A stretch of DNA of 64,000 bases from Mojavia pulchra JT2-VF2. GTDB lineage: Bacteria > Cyanobacteriota > Cyanobacteriia > Cyanobacteriales > Nostocaceae. The stretch's first letter is position 1, and the number at the start of each line of letters is the position of its first letter. Below are positions 53,923 to 62,827 of the stretch, piece by piece. The translations under genes were made by a program, and so were the position numbers. The stretch is taken from positions 1-64,000 of the forward strand of contig JAHHHN010000016.1 in assembly GCA_019359325.1 (NCBI GenBank), given 5' to 3'. The notes beneath the pieces were generated by a model. That model worked only from the letters and a program-made list of their open reading frames with translations, made no database searches and was not told where the DNA came from.

Positions 53923-54318
53923 TTGAGAGTCTCATTTACGGAGCTAAAAGCCTCGTTCACGGAGACAAAAGCTTCATTCACGGAGACAAAAGCTTCATTC
54001 ACGGAGCTAAAAGCCTCATTCACGGAGCTAAAAGCCTCATTCACGGAGCTAAAAGCCTCGTTCACGGAGCTAAAAGCCTCGTTCACGGAGAAAAAAGCCT
54101 CGTTCACGGAGAAAAAAGCCTCGTTCACGAGGATAAAAGCCTCGTTCACGAGGATAAAAGCCTCGTTCACGGAGAAAAAAGCCTTATTAGAGACATTCAA
54201 TTACAAAAATACCGCAATTGTAGGGGAACGGCTGCGATCGGATAATTGGAAACCCGATGCGCGTTGGCTAATGGGCGCAGGGCAAAATCCGTTACCTTAC
54301 TATGAGATTTCGCTATAA
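53923..54318 (+). CDS. Heptapeptide-repeat reading frame over the 21-bp tandem repeat (doubtful)
   Basis: The frame starts at TTG three bases after the vapC stop and reads a heptad (KASFTEL and variants KASFTEK, KASFTRI) about 11 times, then 45 non-repeat residues ending YYEISL. The heptad has regular spacing and could form a coil or fibre, but two further frames, one on each strand, are also open through the repeat, so coding is not proven. No ribosome site is seen. Confidence 0.3.
   Translation: MRVSFTELKASFTETKASFTETKASFTELKASFTELKASFTELKASFTELKASFTEKKASFTEKKASFTRIKASFTRIKASFTEKKALLETFNYKNTAIVGERLRSDNWKPDARWLMGAGQNPLPYYEISL
53930..54181. repeat. 21-bp tandem repeat, 12 units
   Basis: Twelve units of 21 bases: the first (53930-53950) is diverged, and eleven regular ones follow (53951-54181) of the form CCTCGTTCACGGAGCTAAAA plus G, with variants at three or four positions. 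Because 21 is a multiple of 3, every frame is periodic. Variants form blocks (GACAAAAG twice, GCTAAAAG four times, GAAAAAAG twice, GGATAAAAG twice), which indicates stepwise local duplication. Confidence 0.97.
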
Positions 54319-54590
54319 AACTCGGAATTCATTCGAGGCGGTATCTGCTGAATTAATGTTCTAAACTGGCGATCGCCTTGAGTGCTACGCTTTGAGCGAT
54401 CGCTCGTTTTTCAATGAATTCTCCAAATCTGCATTTTAATGAAGTAATACCAATTGAAAATTCAAAATTCAAATTTGCGTCTTTGCACCTTTGCGTATCA
54501 ATACTTCAGCATCATCTAGGATGAGAAAGAGATACTCCAAATAAAAATTAACTGAATTAAGGTGTTGAAAAACACAAGGTGGAGCGAATT
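54186..54590. other. Region between the 21-bp repeat and the GH63 gene
   Basis: Apart from the tail of the heptapeptide frame, nothing coding is seen. Two HIP1 octamers lie 19 bases apart at about 54370-54405 with a T-run after them. The ribosome site AAGGTGGAG is at the right end. Confidence 0.4.
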
Positions 54591-57299
54591 ATGACAACTC
54601 CAACTCAGGAAGAAATCAGATTAGAAGAAGCTTTGACTCATAAAGCTCATTGGCGCAGATGGGGGCCTTATTTGAGCGATCGCCAGTGGGGTACAGTACG
54701 AGAAGACTATAGCCCAAATGGTGCTGCATGGGACTATTTCACTCATGAACAGGCTCGTTCCCGTGCTTATCGTTGGGGCGAAGATGGTATTGCTGGTATT
54801 TCTGATAACCACCAGCGTCTTTGTTTTGCGATCGCGCTTTGGAATGGTGAAGACTGTATTCTCAAAGAAAGAATTTTTGGACTAACAGGAAGCCAAGGTA
54901 ATCATGGGGAAGATGTCAAAGATTATTACTTTTATCTGGACAGTACCCCGACTCATTCATATATGAAGGCATTGTACAAATATCCTCAAAAAGCTTTTCC
55001 CTATTCTGAATTATTAGCCGAAAATCAATGCAGAAATCGCCAAGAACCAGAATTTGAACTTATAGATACAGGTATATTTGATGACAATCGCTATTTTGAT
55101 GTCTTCATTGAATATGCTAAACATAATGCTGAAGACATTCTCATCCAAGTTAAAGTAGTCAATCGAGGGCCAGAAGTAAAAACACTGCACCTATTACCTA
55201 CTCTCTGGTTTCGCAATACTTGGTGTTGGAATGGAGATAACAGTAAACCTATTCTTAAACAAGTTAAATCAGGTAATGATTGGCAAATTATTGCCGCATC
55301 TCATCCAACTTTAGGAGGCAGATGGCTGTATTGTGAGGCAGCAAACGAGCTACTATTTACAGAAAATGAGACAAATAATCAGCGATTGTTTGGTTCTGCT
55401 AATACATCTGCCTATGTTAAAGATGGCATTAATGATTACATAGTGGATGGAATAAAAGAAGCAGTAAATCCTGATAAAGTTGGCACGAAAGCCTCTGCTG
55501 ACTATTTGTTAACCGTTGGCGCAGGGGAAACTAAAACTATTAGATTACGCTTGTGCGATGTGCCGAATTTAGCTGAACCATTTGGTAAAGAGTTCGATGC
55601 CATCTTTTTAGATAGGCAACGAGAAGCAGATGCATTTTATCAGCGCATTACGCCATTTTCACTCAGTGAAGATATGCGAAATGTGCAGCGACAAGCATTT
55701 GCTGGGATGCTTTGGAGCAAGCAATTTTACCACTACATTTTAGAAGATTGGCTCAAGGGCGATCGCAATACACCACCACCTCCTCCAGAACGTCAAAAAG
55801 GTAGAAATCGGGAATGGTTCCATCTCTACAATGAAGATATCCTTTCCATGCCTGACAAGTGGGAATATCCCTGGTTTGCTGCTTGGGATTTGGCATTTCA
55901 TACTATTCCTTTGGCAATGATTGACCCTGATTTTGCCAAGTATCAATTGGACGTTTTAACGCGGGAATGGTATATGCATCCAAACGGACAAATTCCTGCT
56001 TATGAGTGGCAGTTTAGCGATGTTAATCCGCCTGTTCATGCTTGGGCAACTTGGCGCGTTTATAAGATTGAACAAAAGATGTATGGACGGTCTGACCGCA
56101 AGTTTTTAGAACGGGTATTTCAAAAGTTGATGCTCAATTTCACCTGGTGGGTGAATCGCAAAGATACTGAAGGTAATAACGTCTTTCAGGGAGGATTTCT
56201 CGGTTTAGATAATATCGGTGTATTTGACCGCAGCGCTACTTTACCCACAGGTGGACACATCGATCAATCTGATGGTACCAGCTGGATGGGGATGTATTGC
56301 CTAAATATGTTGGCGATCGCTCTAGAGTTGGCAAAAACCAATTCTGTTTACGAAGACATCGCCACAAAATTCTTTGAGCATTTCCTTTATATTGCCAATG
56401 CCATGAACAAAATTGGCGAACTAGAAGTTAGTTTATGGGATGAGGCAGATGGATTCTACTACGATGTACTGCATTTACCGGAGCAACAGATTACTTTAAA
56501 AGTCCGGTCAATTGTGGGACTAATTCCCCTATTTGCAATTGAAACCATTGAACCAGAAACCTTAGAAGCGCTTCCCGGCTTTAAACAGCGCCTAGAATGG
56601 TTCATCAAAAACCGACCTGACTTGAAGCAAAATGTCGCTTGTATGGTAACTAAAGGGGTGGGCGCAAGAAGATTGCTGGCAATTGTTTCACAAGATAAAC
56701 TCAGAAGCATTCTGCAAAAAATGCTCGATGAAAATGAGTTTTTCGGAACCTACGGCATCCGGGCGCTTTCTCGGTTTCATGCTGAACATCCCTATATTTT
56801 TGATGTCGATGGGGCCAAATTTTGCGTAGATTATGAACCTGCTGAATCTAGCAGTAGTTTATTTGGTGGTAATTCTAACTGGCGCGGCCCCATCTGGTTT
56901 CCGGTGAATTTCCTACTAATTGAATCCCTACAAAAGCTTCATCATTATCTAGGAGATGATTTCCAAGTCGAATGTCCTACAGGTTCTGGTAAAATGATGA
57001 CGCTTTGGGAAGTTGCATGTGAACTATCTCAGAGACTAACCCGAATTTTCTTGCAAAATTCCTCTGAACAACGTCCCGTTTATGGTAATACACAAAAGTT
57101 CCAAACCGATCCGCATTGGCGAGATTTGATTCTTTTTTATGAGTATTTTCATGGCGATAACGGAGCCGGAATTGGAGCAAGCCATCAAACTGGATGGACA
57201 GGTTTGGTTGCTAAATTGATCCAGCAATTTGCTGAGTATGAAGGACAAAATCAGAAACCTGAGATAGATAAAAAAAATGAGGCGATCGCCTTAGTATAA
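54591..57299 (+). CDS. GH63-type glucosidase (MGH1-like glycoside hydrolase)
   Basis: 902 residues. The N-terminus ([40 protein letters not shown]) and the (alpha/alpha)6 core with [51 protein letters not shown] and [14 protein letters not shown] are those of bacterial homologues of processing alpha-glucosidase I (GH63), which probably act on alpha-linked glucosides such as mannosylglycerate, glucosylglycerate or trehalose-like compounds. The exact substrate is unknown. AAGGTGGAGC before ATG 54591 decides for that start rather than GTG 54579. Its tandem neighbour is egtD. Confidence 0.88.
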   Translation: MTTPTQEEIRLEEALTHKAHWRRWGPYLSDRQWGTVREDYSPNGAAWDYFTHEQARSRAYRWGEDGIAGISDNHQRLCFAIALWNGEDCILKERIFGLTGSQGNHGEDVKDYYFYLDSTPTHSYMKALYKYPQKAFPYSELLAENQCRNRQEPEFELIDTGIFDDNRYFDVFIEYAKHNAEDILIQVKVVNRGPEVKTLHLLPTLWFRNTWCWNGDNSKPILKQVKSGNDWQIIAASHPTLGGRWLYCEAANELLFTENETNNQRLFGSANTSAYVKDGINDYIVDGIKEAVNPDKVGTKASADYLLTVGAGETKTIRLRLCDVPNLAEPFGKEFDAIFLDRQREADAFYQRITPFSLSEDMRNVQRQAFAGMLWSKQFYHYILEDWLKGDRNTPPPPPERQKGRNREWFHLYNEDILSMPDKWEYPWFAAWDLAFHTIPLAMIDPDFAKYQLDVLTREWYMHPNGQIPAYEWQFSDVNPPVHAWATWRVYKIEQKMYGRSDRKFLERVFQKLMLNFTWWVNRKDTEGNNVFQGGFLGLDNIGVFDRSATLPTGGHIDQSDGTSWMGMYCLNMLAIALELAKTNSVYEDIATKFFEHFLYIANAMNKIGELEVSLWDEADGFYYDVLHLPEQQITLKVRSIVGLIPLFAIETIEPETLEALPGFKQRLEWFIKNRPDLKQNVACMVTKGVGARRLLAIVSQDKLRSILQKMLDENEFFGTYGIRALSRFHAEHPYIFDVDGAKFCVDYEPAESSSSLFGGNSNWRGPIWFPVNFLLIESLQKLHHYLGDDFQVECPTGSGKMMTLWEVACELSQRLTRIFLQNSSEQRPVYGNTQKFQTDPHWRDLILFYEYFHGDNGAGIGASHQTGWTGLVAKLIQQFAEYEGQNQKPEIDKKNEAIALV

Positions 57300-57409
57300 G
57301 GAAGTAAAAATCAACTCATAGTGCTGAGTGTTGAGTATTGAGCTTTGAGTGAATATAGTAATAAATCTTTTGCTCAAAACTTAGTACTTTTAACTCAGGA
57401 CTCTTCGTT

Positions 57410-58471
57410 GTGGCTGTAAATCAAAACATAACCCAATTAAAGGAGGCAAATAAATTGAAGATTGAACAAAAGGAGAATTCTCGCCTTCGTTGGATTAATT
57501 TGAATTCTGCGATCGCATCAGTTGATGAAAGTGCAGATTTAATTCAAGGGCTGAATCAAACTCCTAAAAGTTTGCCATGCCGTTATTTCTACGATGACCG
57601 AGGTTCAGAATTATTTGAGCAGATTTGTGACTTGCCAGAATATTATCCTACTCGCACTGAGCAAGCAATTTTAGAAAATTACGCTTTAGAAATTGCTCAA
57701 ATGACAGGCTCCTGTCATTTAATCGAATTAGGTAGTGGTAGTTCACGCAAAACTCGTCTGCTCTTAGAAGCATACAGCCAAATCAATCAAGAACTACAAT
57801 ATTATCCAATTGATGTCAGTGCTGGCATTCTTAAAACCACCGCTTTAGATTTGCTACGTCAATATCCCAAATTAAAGCTTTGTGGTTTAGCAGGAACATA
57901 TGAGCAAGCATTAGCACAGCTTCCCCCTGCTGAATTACAAAATCGGATGCTCATTTTTTTAGGAAGTACTTTAGGCAATTTGAATCAGGAACAATGCAAT
58001 AAATTCCTAACTCAAGTTCAACAAGCCTTAAAACCTGGAGAATTCTTTCTTTTAGGAGTAGATCTGCAAAAACCAATAGAAATCCTCGAAGCAGCTTACA
58101 ACGATTCTCAAGGAGTAACCGCCGCTTTTAACCTCAATATCTTACGCCATCTCAATCAACGTTTTCAAAGTAACTTCGTCATCGACCAATTTGCTCACTT
58201 AGCTTTTTATAATCGGGTAGAAAACCAAATTGAAATGCATCTTCGTAGCCTGAAAACTCAAACCGCAGTGCTAGAAGCTTTAGATTTTGAAGTTTCATTT
58301 CAAGCAGGAGAAACTATTCGCACCGAAATTTCCCGTAAGTTTTACATACCAACTTTAATCTCTGTTTTAGAGAACCACGCCTTCCAAGCATTACAAGTAT
58401 GGACTGATCCTCAAGCGTGGTTTGGCTTACTACTTTGCCAACGCCAATGTATAAATAATGAGTGTCCGTAA
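57410..58471 (+). CDS. egtD: L-histidine N-alpha-methyltransferase (EgtD-like)
   Basis: 353 residues. Family marks are PCRYFYDDRGSELFEQICDL, PEYYPTRTEQAILE, the SAM motif LIELGSGSSRKTRLLL and FLGSTLGNLNQEQ. EgtD trimethylates histidine to hercynine, the first step of ergothioneine, an antioxidant betaine. The start GTG 57410 gives a roughly 40-residue N-terminal extension before the core; a start inside it is possible. No EgtB sulfoxide synthase is adjacent, so the partner must be elsewhere. A MITE was inserted five bases after its stop codon. Confidence 0.9.
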   Translation: MAVNQNITQLKEANKLKIEQKENSRLRWINLNSAIASVDESADLIQGLNQTPKSLPCRYFYDDRGSELFEQICDLPEYYPTRTEQAILENYALEIAQMTGSCHLIELGSGSSRKTRLLLEAYSQINQELQYYPIDVSAGILKTTALDLLRQYPKLKLCGLAGTYEQALAQLPPAELQNRMLIFLGSTLGNLNQEQCNKFLTQVQQALKPGEFFLLGVDLQKPIEILEAAYNDSQGVTAAFNLNILRHLNQRFQSNFVIDQFAHLAFYNRVENQIEMHLRSLKTQTAVLEALDFEVSFQAGETIRTEISRKFYIPTLISVLENHAFQALQVWTDPQAWFGLLLCQRQCINNECP

Positions 58472-58476
58472 ACTGT

Positions 58477-58569
58477 TAGGACTTACGCAATAACTCTCTG
58501 AAACTCTTATAACTTAGTGTCCTTTGTGTTCTTTGCGGTTCGTTTTTTCATAATTTTGCGTAAGTCCTG
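58477..58569. mobile_element. 93-bp MITE, copy 2
   Basis: The 91-bp core is identical to copy 1 at 44156-44246, in the same orientation, with the same 13-bp terminal inverted repeats. It is flanked by the 5-bp direct repeat ACTGT (58472-58476 and 58570-58574), different from that of copy 1, so this is an independent insertion. It lies directly behind egtD, and its hairpin could end the egtD transcript. Confidence 0.93.
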
Positions 58570-58752
58570 ACTGTAACAGTCACTCAAATTAAGATATCCT
58601 GCGTACAAATTCAATGTTGCAGCTAACCGCAGGATGTCAAACAATTTTGGATTTTAGATTTTGGATTGATTCCACAGATAAATTTGCTTGCTCTGTACCA
58701 TTAAGGTAAGGAACTATTGGTCAATAAACAATAAATAATTTTTTTTGCTCTT

Positions 58753-59451
58753 CTACTTATCTTGACGGTAAAGGTTGTTTAGTAAGCTATCCATGATAGT
58801 GTTAATCTCGACAAAATTATTATCCATCGCCAGCATTTCCTCCGGCTTCTGGATATATTTATCCTCAATCAATTCATCTGCACAGTTCTCTATAATCTGA
58901 CGAACACTTTCTTTAGTTGACTCAAGATGAAACTGTAAGGCTAACACCTTTTTGCCATAGATGAACGCCTGATTTTGGCAAGCTTCGCTGTAAGCTAATC
59001 GAGTTGAGCCTTGCGGTAAGTCAAATGTGTCACCATGCCAGTGAAAGACTGTAAATTGCCGCGGTAACTCATCAAATATAGTCGAAGACTTGGCTTCGTT
59101 TGTAATCTCAATAGGAAACCAACCAATCTCTTTATATTGCCCTTGATATACTTTTGAACCTAAAATATCTGCGATTAACTGTGAGCCAAGACAAATTCCA
59201 AGAACTGTTTTATCTTTCTTGATTGCCTGCTCAATAAATCGTTTTTCTTCAGTCAACCAAGGATATTTGTTATCTTCATAGATATTCATTGGCCCACCCA
59301 TCACTACAACCCAATCCACATCATCAACTTGAGGTAAAGAGTCATTAGCATAGAACCTGGTTGCTGATAAAGAGTGATTTTTATTAACTGCCCACCTTTC
59401 GATGCTGGCAAGTCCTTCAAAGGGTACATGCTGTAAGTAATGGATTTTCAT
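58753..59451 (-). CDS. Class I glutamine amidotransferase-like protein
   Basis: 232 residues with the class I triad: nucleophile Cys87 in GICLGSQ, then His and Glu in ALQFHLES. The fold start MKIHYLQHVPFEGLASIERW and VVVMGGPMNIYED are typical of the stand-alone GMP-synthase-like group, where the acceptor is unknown or the enzyme acts as gamma-glutamyl hydrolase. It is not EgtC, which is a class II enzyme. It is convergent with egtD. Confidence 0.87.
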   Translation of the reverse strand: MKIHYLQHVPFEGLASIERWAVNKNHSLSATRFYANDSLPQVDDVDWVVVMGGPMNIYEDNKYPWLTEEKRFIEQAIKKDKTVLGICLGSQLIADILGSKVYQGQYKEIGWFPIEITNEAKSSTIFDELPRQFTVFHWHGDTFDLPQGSTRLAYSEACQNQAFIYGKKVLALQFHLESTKESVRQIIENCADELIEDKYIQKPEEMLAMDNNFVEINTIMDSLLNNLYRQDK

Positions 59452-59459
59452 ATTTATTT

Positions 59460-59487
59460 TTGAATTTTGAATTTTGAATTTTGAATT
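59460..59487. repeat. TTGAATT tandem heptamer (4 copies)
   Basis: Four exact 7-base units between the amidotransferase and cupin genes. Confidence 0.88.
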
Positions 59488-59511
59488 GTTATCTTCTGTC
59501 TATGCGTTGGG

Positions 59512-60009
59512 CTATATGTGCGAAATTTCATTAGGTGGGGAAATAATTTCGAGTCCGTAAATTGGGGCAGTTGCCATCGCTTTTTCGATGTCTGCGGGAC
59601 TGACAGTAGGTGAGTGGGTTATATCTATTGCTGGCACACCTATTTCCATAAAAAACTTCTCTAACCCTGCTGGCGTCACCCAACACAGTAATTTAGCAGG
59701 TTTTAACCCCATATTTGCATATCTGTGGAGTTGACCTTTGGGAGAATGGAGAAAAGTGCCAGCAGTCGCAACAACCGTCTGTTGATCCAACTGGAATTCT
59801 AGTTCTCCCTCTTGAATATAAAAAGCTTCATCTTCGTGACTATGAATGTGAGGTGGTATGCCGCTTTGGGGTTGAACGATAATCTCAACTAAGGCGTAGG
59901 CTTTACCAGTATCTTCGCCCAAGGCTTTAAAAGTATACAAGTCCCCAAGTACCCAGTATGAGGAACCTTGTCCTGGCTGCTGCAATATTCCTTGCAGATT
60001 AATTGTCAT
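59512..60009 (-). CDS. Cupin-domain protein
   Basis: 165 residues. Cupin motif 1 is PPHIHSHEDEAFYIQEGELEF (two His, one Glu), and motif 2 contains FLHSPKGQLHRYANMG (His). This metal-binding beta-barrel may be an oxygenase, isomerase or ligand sensor; nothing in the context decides. It is followed on the same strand by the amidotransferase and preceded by the FMN reductase, with 50-60 base gaps, so an operon is possible. Confidence 0.85.
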   Translation of the reverse strand: MTINLQGILQQPGQGSSYWVLGDLYTFKALGEDTGKAYALVEIIVQPQSGIPPHIHSHEDEAFYIQEGELEFQLDQQTVVATAGTFLHSPKGQLHRYANMGLKPAKLLCWVTPAGLEKFFMEIGVPAIDITHSPTVSPADIEKAMATAPIYGLEIISPPNEISHI

Positions 60010-60058
60010 TGCAATTTCCTTCCTTAGATATAACTGTCTTTGTTGTTAATACGTTCTC

Positions 60059-60775
60059 TCAAGCCAAGTTAGCTTCTACCTTGCCAGTCTCTGGACATAC
60101 ACCGACTTGAAGCACAGTGTCCATTACATCTGCATTCATGCGAGTAGCCATTTCTGGGCAAGGCTTGTTTGCATGAAGATTAACTTGAGTTTGGGTAGTA
60201 TCTTTCTTTTCTAGACTAACTGTTTGCCGCCCATATTTCAGAACAGTTGACATCCAAATTAATTCGTCCATAAACCTTTCCATGCGCCGAATATAAGTTG
60301 GTTTATCAATTAAATTGCCTGACTCATCAATCAGTTTTTGAACATTACTAAAGTTGAGGTCATAGAAAATAGTTACTAACCCCAACTCACGCATTACAGG
60401 TAATAAGTTTTGGATGACCCTTGTGCCACCAAAAGGCCCTGACGAAACACCACACAGCCCGACAGCTTTATGGATATATTCTTTTAGGCAGGTATCAAGT
60501 ACGTGTTTGAGTAAACCAGGATAGCCATGATTGTATTCTGGTGCAACAATGATTAATCCATCTGCGCGTTCGATGGTTGCAGAAAACTGAGGGTCTTTGA
60601 TAGATTCACCTGCATCATCAGTAGCGATCGCCATATTTCTAATATCTATCAGTTCGGTTTCCAGGCGATCGCGGGCTGCTACCTGCTCAACAATAAATTT
60701 TGCAACATACTCACTCTGGCGACCTTTACGAGGAGTACCGAGAATCACAGGGATAAATAGGGATGCATCTAGCAT
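60059..60775 (-). CDS. NADPH-dependent FMN reductase family protein
   Basis: 238 residues of the flavodoxin-like fold: VILGTPRKGRQSEYVAKFI (phosphate loop), ADGLIIVAPEYNHGYPGLLKHVLD and GLCGVSSGPFGGTRV. Members reduce FMN, chromate, quinones or azo dyes with NADPH. The frame is continuous with 42 further codons upstream that encode a piece of a different enzyme (see the SDR remnant), so ATG 60775 (MLDASLFIP) is taken as the start. Confidence 0.86.
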   Translation of the reverse strand: MLDASLFIPVILGTPRKGRQSEYVAKFIVEQVAARDRLETELIDIRNMAIATDDAGESIKDPQFSATIERADGLIIVAPEYNHGYPGLLKHVLDTCLKEYIHKAVGLCGVSSGPFGGTRVIQNLLPVMRELGLVTIFYDLNFSNVQKLIDESGNLIDKPTYIRRMERFMDELIWMSTVLKYGRQTVSLEKKDTTQTQVNLHANKPCPEMATRMNADVMDTVLQVGVCPETGKVEANLA

Positions 60776-61184
60776 AGTTTTGTTCTCTCTACTGTTCTTA
60801 ACCAAACGACCAAGAGGAATATTTTGTAACAGCGCTCCCAACTTTTCTGGATCATTCAACAATTTAGCGTTAATGGGGGTTTTTATTACTCCTGGGGCCA
60901 CATTAGACTGTATGGACTACTGCCAATATGCGACGTTCTACCATCGTAACTATGTTTAAGATTGTACGATTATACTGAGGACATGAATCAGGCAAACTAC
61001 TCCTGGTCAGCCGGAGAAATTCTGCAAAACCGCTATCTCTGAATGCACTTGGTTAGCACAAGAAATAAACGATTGGCTCAAGCCGCTCAGATAGCGAAGC
61101 ATTTCCTAATCGTATTGGTTTATCTTAGTCTCTTGGTAGCTAAGACCTCACAAGTTTATATGGGTTGCAAAAGCAGAAAACAGC
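60776..61184. other. Degenerate region between the FMN reductase and SprT-like genes
   Basis: Contains the SDR remnant on the minus strand. On the plus strand is a 19-codon frame with a TGAGG ribosome site (ATG 60983), and a 35-codon open stretch (60987-61094) reading FCKTAISECTWLAQEINDWL, which loosely recalls AlpA-type regulators. A 75-codon frame (61043-61270) overlaps the next gene. None is called as a gene. Confidence 0.35.
60794..60901 (-). pseudogene. Remnant of a short-chain dehydrogenase/reductase
   Basis: Codons starting at GTG 60901 read VAPGVIKTPINAKLLNDPEK and on to LLQNIPLGRL, the conserved C-terminal region of glucose-1-dehydrogenase-like SDR enzymes. The nucleotide-binding and catalytic parts are absent, and an in-frame stop lies a few codons upstream. 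The remnant runs without a stop into the FMN reductase frame, so a fused product is possible in theory. Most likely a deletion removed the rest of an SDR gene. Confidence 0.7.
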
Positions 61185-62375
61185 ATGATAAAAATTCGCG
61201 GAATCTTGAAAACTGCTCAAACAGCACAAGAAAAATTAAAAACTGGGATATCGCCTCAAAAGGTTGCTGATTTCAAACAATTTATTACAAGCTCAGTTGC
61301 AACTATTGAGCGGTTATGCGCTGAAGCGAAAATAACTCCTCATCATCTACCAAAACAATCCCGTGAGGCTTACTATTTTCTTAAAAATATTGATTTAAAA
61401 AACTTGCCTACTACTTCTAGTCATCCAACTCAAACGCACGTTGAGAGTATCCGCATTCAGAACATCAAAGCACAACAAGATTATATTTTGCAGAGTATTG
61501 TTAATGTTGCCTCATCTCCCACCCTAAATTCTGTTGAAATACAGCAACTAACTCAAAATTTGGTAAGAACAGTAACAACAATTGAAAGAATATGCTCTAA
61601 CCAACAAGCAACGCCAGCAAATCTGACTCGTTCATCGCGTCAAATTTTCTCTTGGATGAAGTTTTTAACTGATGAATATAATTTGCAACTTCACCTTAAA
61701 ACTACTTCTCGTGTGCAGCAAATCGCCAAAGAAATCTTGATGACACATGGTCAAGAGTCGGTAAAAATAGCGATCGCATTTATTAATTTACCAGGATTAT
61801 ACAAAGGTAAAAGAAATGGTAACGCTGCCAATCTCATGATTAGTGAAGGGTTCATCAATGCCTCAGATGAAGTTTTGCAAGCTTTGGTAAAAACTGCTCT
61901 TTTTGGCAAGAGTCAAGATAATACACAAATTATTAGGGCATTTGCTAGTTCAGAAGAATACAGCAATGTACTGCTAACACTTGATTTAATTGTTGAAGTA
62001 ATCGCCGAAAATCCCCAAGGTAAGTTTTATAACCTGGATGAGTTATTTAACAAACTCAACCATGAATATTTTGCTGCAACTCTTGCTAAACCTCGCCTAG
62101 CATGGAGCAAGATTAATACTTACCGCAAGTTTGGGCACTATGAACCAGCTAGAGATAGAGTGGTGATGAGCTTGACTCTTGATAATGCCAATATACCTGA
62201 GTTTGTAATTGAGTTTGTGTTATATCACGAACTACTGCACAAGTACCACGGTACGAAGTGGGTGAATGGTAGAAGAATGGTTCACACTCCTGAGTTTCGC
62301 GCTCATGAAAATAAGTTCAAGTTATACAAAGAAGCTCAGGGATGGTTACAAAAGTTAGCATCAGGAAAAAATTAG
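61185..62375 (+). CDS. SprT-like zinc metalloprotease domain protein
   Basis: 396 residues. The long N-terminal part (1-240) is helical with two related segments (TSSVATIERLCAEAKITPHH and TVTTIERICSNQQATPANLT). The C-terminal domain has the SprT-like set: LFNKLNHEYFAATLAKPRLAW, then the zinc motif HELLHKYHG, and HTPEFRAHE with the third ligand. SprT domains in Spartan-type proteins act on DNA-protein crosslinks; the bacterial ones are of unknown role. The start ATG 61185 follows a degenerate region. Confidence 0.82.
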   Translation: MIKIRGILKTAQTAQEKLKTGISPQKVADFKQFITSSVATIERLCAEAKITPHHLPKQSREAYYFLKNIDLKNLPTTSSHPTQTHVESIRIQNIKAQQDYILQSIVNVASSPTLNSVEIQQLTQNLVRTVTTIERICSNQQATPANLTRSSRQIFSWMKFLTDEYNLQLHLKTTSRVQQIAKEILMTHGQESVKIAIAFINLPGLYKGKRNGNAANLMISEGFINASDEVLQALVKTALFGKSQDNTQIIRAFASSEEYSNVLLTLDLIVEVIAENPQGKFYNLDELFNKLNHEYFAATLAKPRLAWSKINTYRKFGHYEPARDRVVMSLTLDNANIPEFVIEFVLYHELLHKYHGTKWVNGRRMVHTPEFRAHENKFKLYKEAQGWLQKLASGKN

Positions 62376-62457
62376 AGATTGGATATAAATTCTGGAATCG
62401 AGGTTGTCTAGCAAGTATTTAGTTCTAGATAAAAACCAACTATATAACTGAACTTAT

Positions 62458-62718
62458 ATGAAATCTTTCACCCCAGAAGTAATTAGAGCTATAACCCCTA
62501 TGTTTATGGCTAGCATTGGAGCTGTAATTGGTGTTGCGGTTTTATTTTCTCCAAATACTAATGATGCAAAATCGTCTGCTGGTTTGGGTCTAGCAAGTAC
62601 GGCAATTGCTGGCGCTGCTGGACTTGCTCAAAACAGCAAAAGCGAGCCTGACTTTTCAGTTAAGAAAGAGGGTAACAAATTACAAGTTGAAACACCAGGA
62701 AATCAAGACAGTGATTAA
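62458..62718 (+). CDS. Small membrane protein of unknown function
   Basis: 86 residues with hydrophobic segments (PMFMASIGAVIGVAVLF and a Gly/Ala-rich LGLASTAIAGAAGLA) and a polar acidic tail. This looks like a phage-holin-like or membrane anchor protein but nothing confirms a role. It lies 82 bases downstream of the SprT-like gene on the same strand. Confidence 0.55.
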   Translation: MKSFTPEVIRAITPMFMASIGAVIGVAVLFSPNTNDAKSSAGLGLASTAIAGAAGLAQNSKSEPDFSVKKEGNKLQVETPGNQDSD

Positions 62719-62827
62719 CATTAGGTAGTTATGTTGCAAAAATATTTTCGGGATATCAAAATCTTAAGAGTAAGACCAGGCTCTACAATTAATCCAACTA
62801 GCGATTGTTTCCTTCGATAAATCACAG

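Noticed and set aside
53850-54245. Additional frames through the 21-bp repeat on both strands
   Set aside because: Open only because of periodicity; listed as one repeat with one doubtful frame.
58753-59451. EgtC of ergothioneine synthesis
   Set aside because: EgtC is a class II amidotransferase with N-terminal Cys; this protein has the class I triad (GICLGSQ, FHLES).
60987-61094. Open stretch resembling an AlpA-type regulator end
   Set aside because: Similarity is weak, there is no start codon, and only 35 codons are open; kept as a note in the region entry.
61043-61270. 75-codon frame before the SprT-like gene
   Set aside because: It overlaps the real gene out of frame and has no ribosome site or motif.
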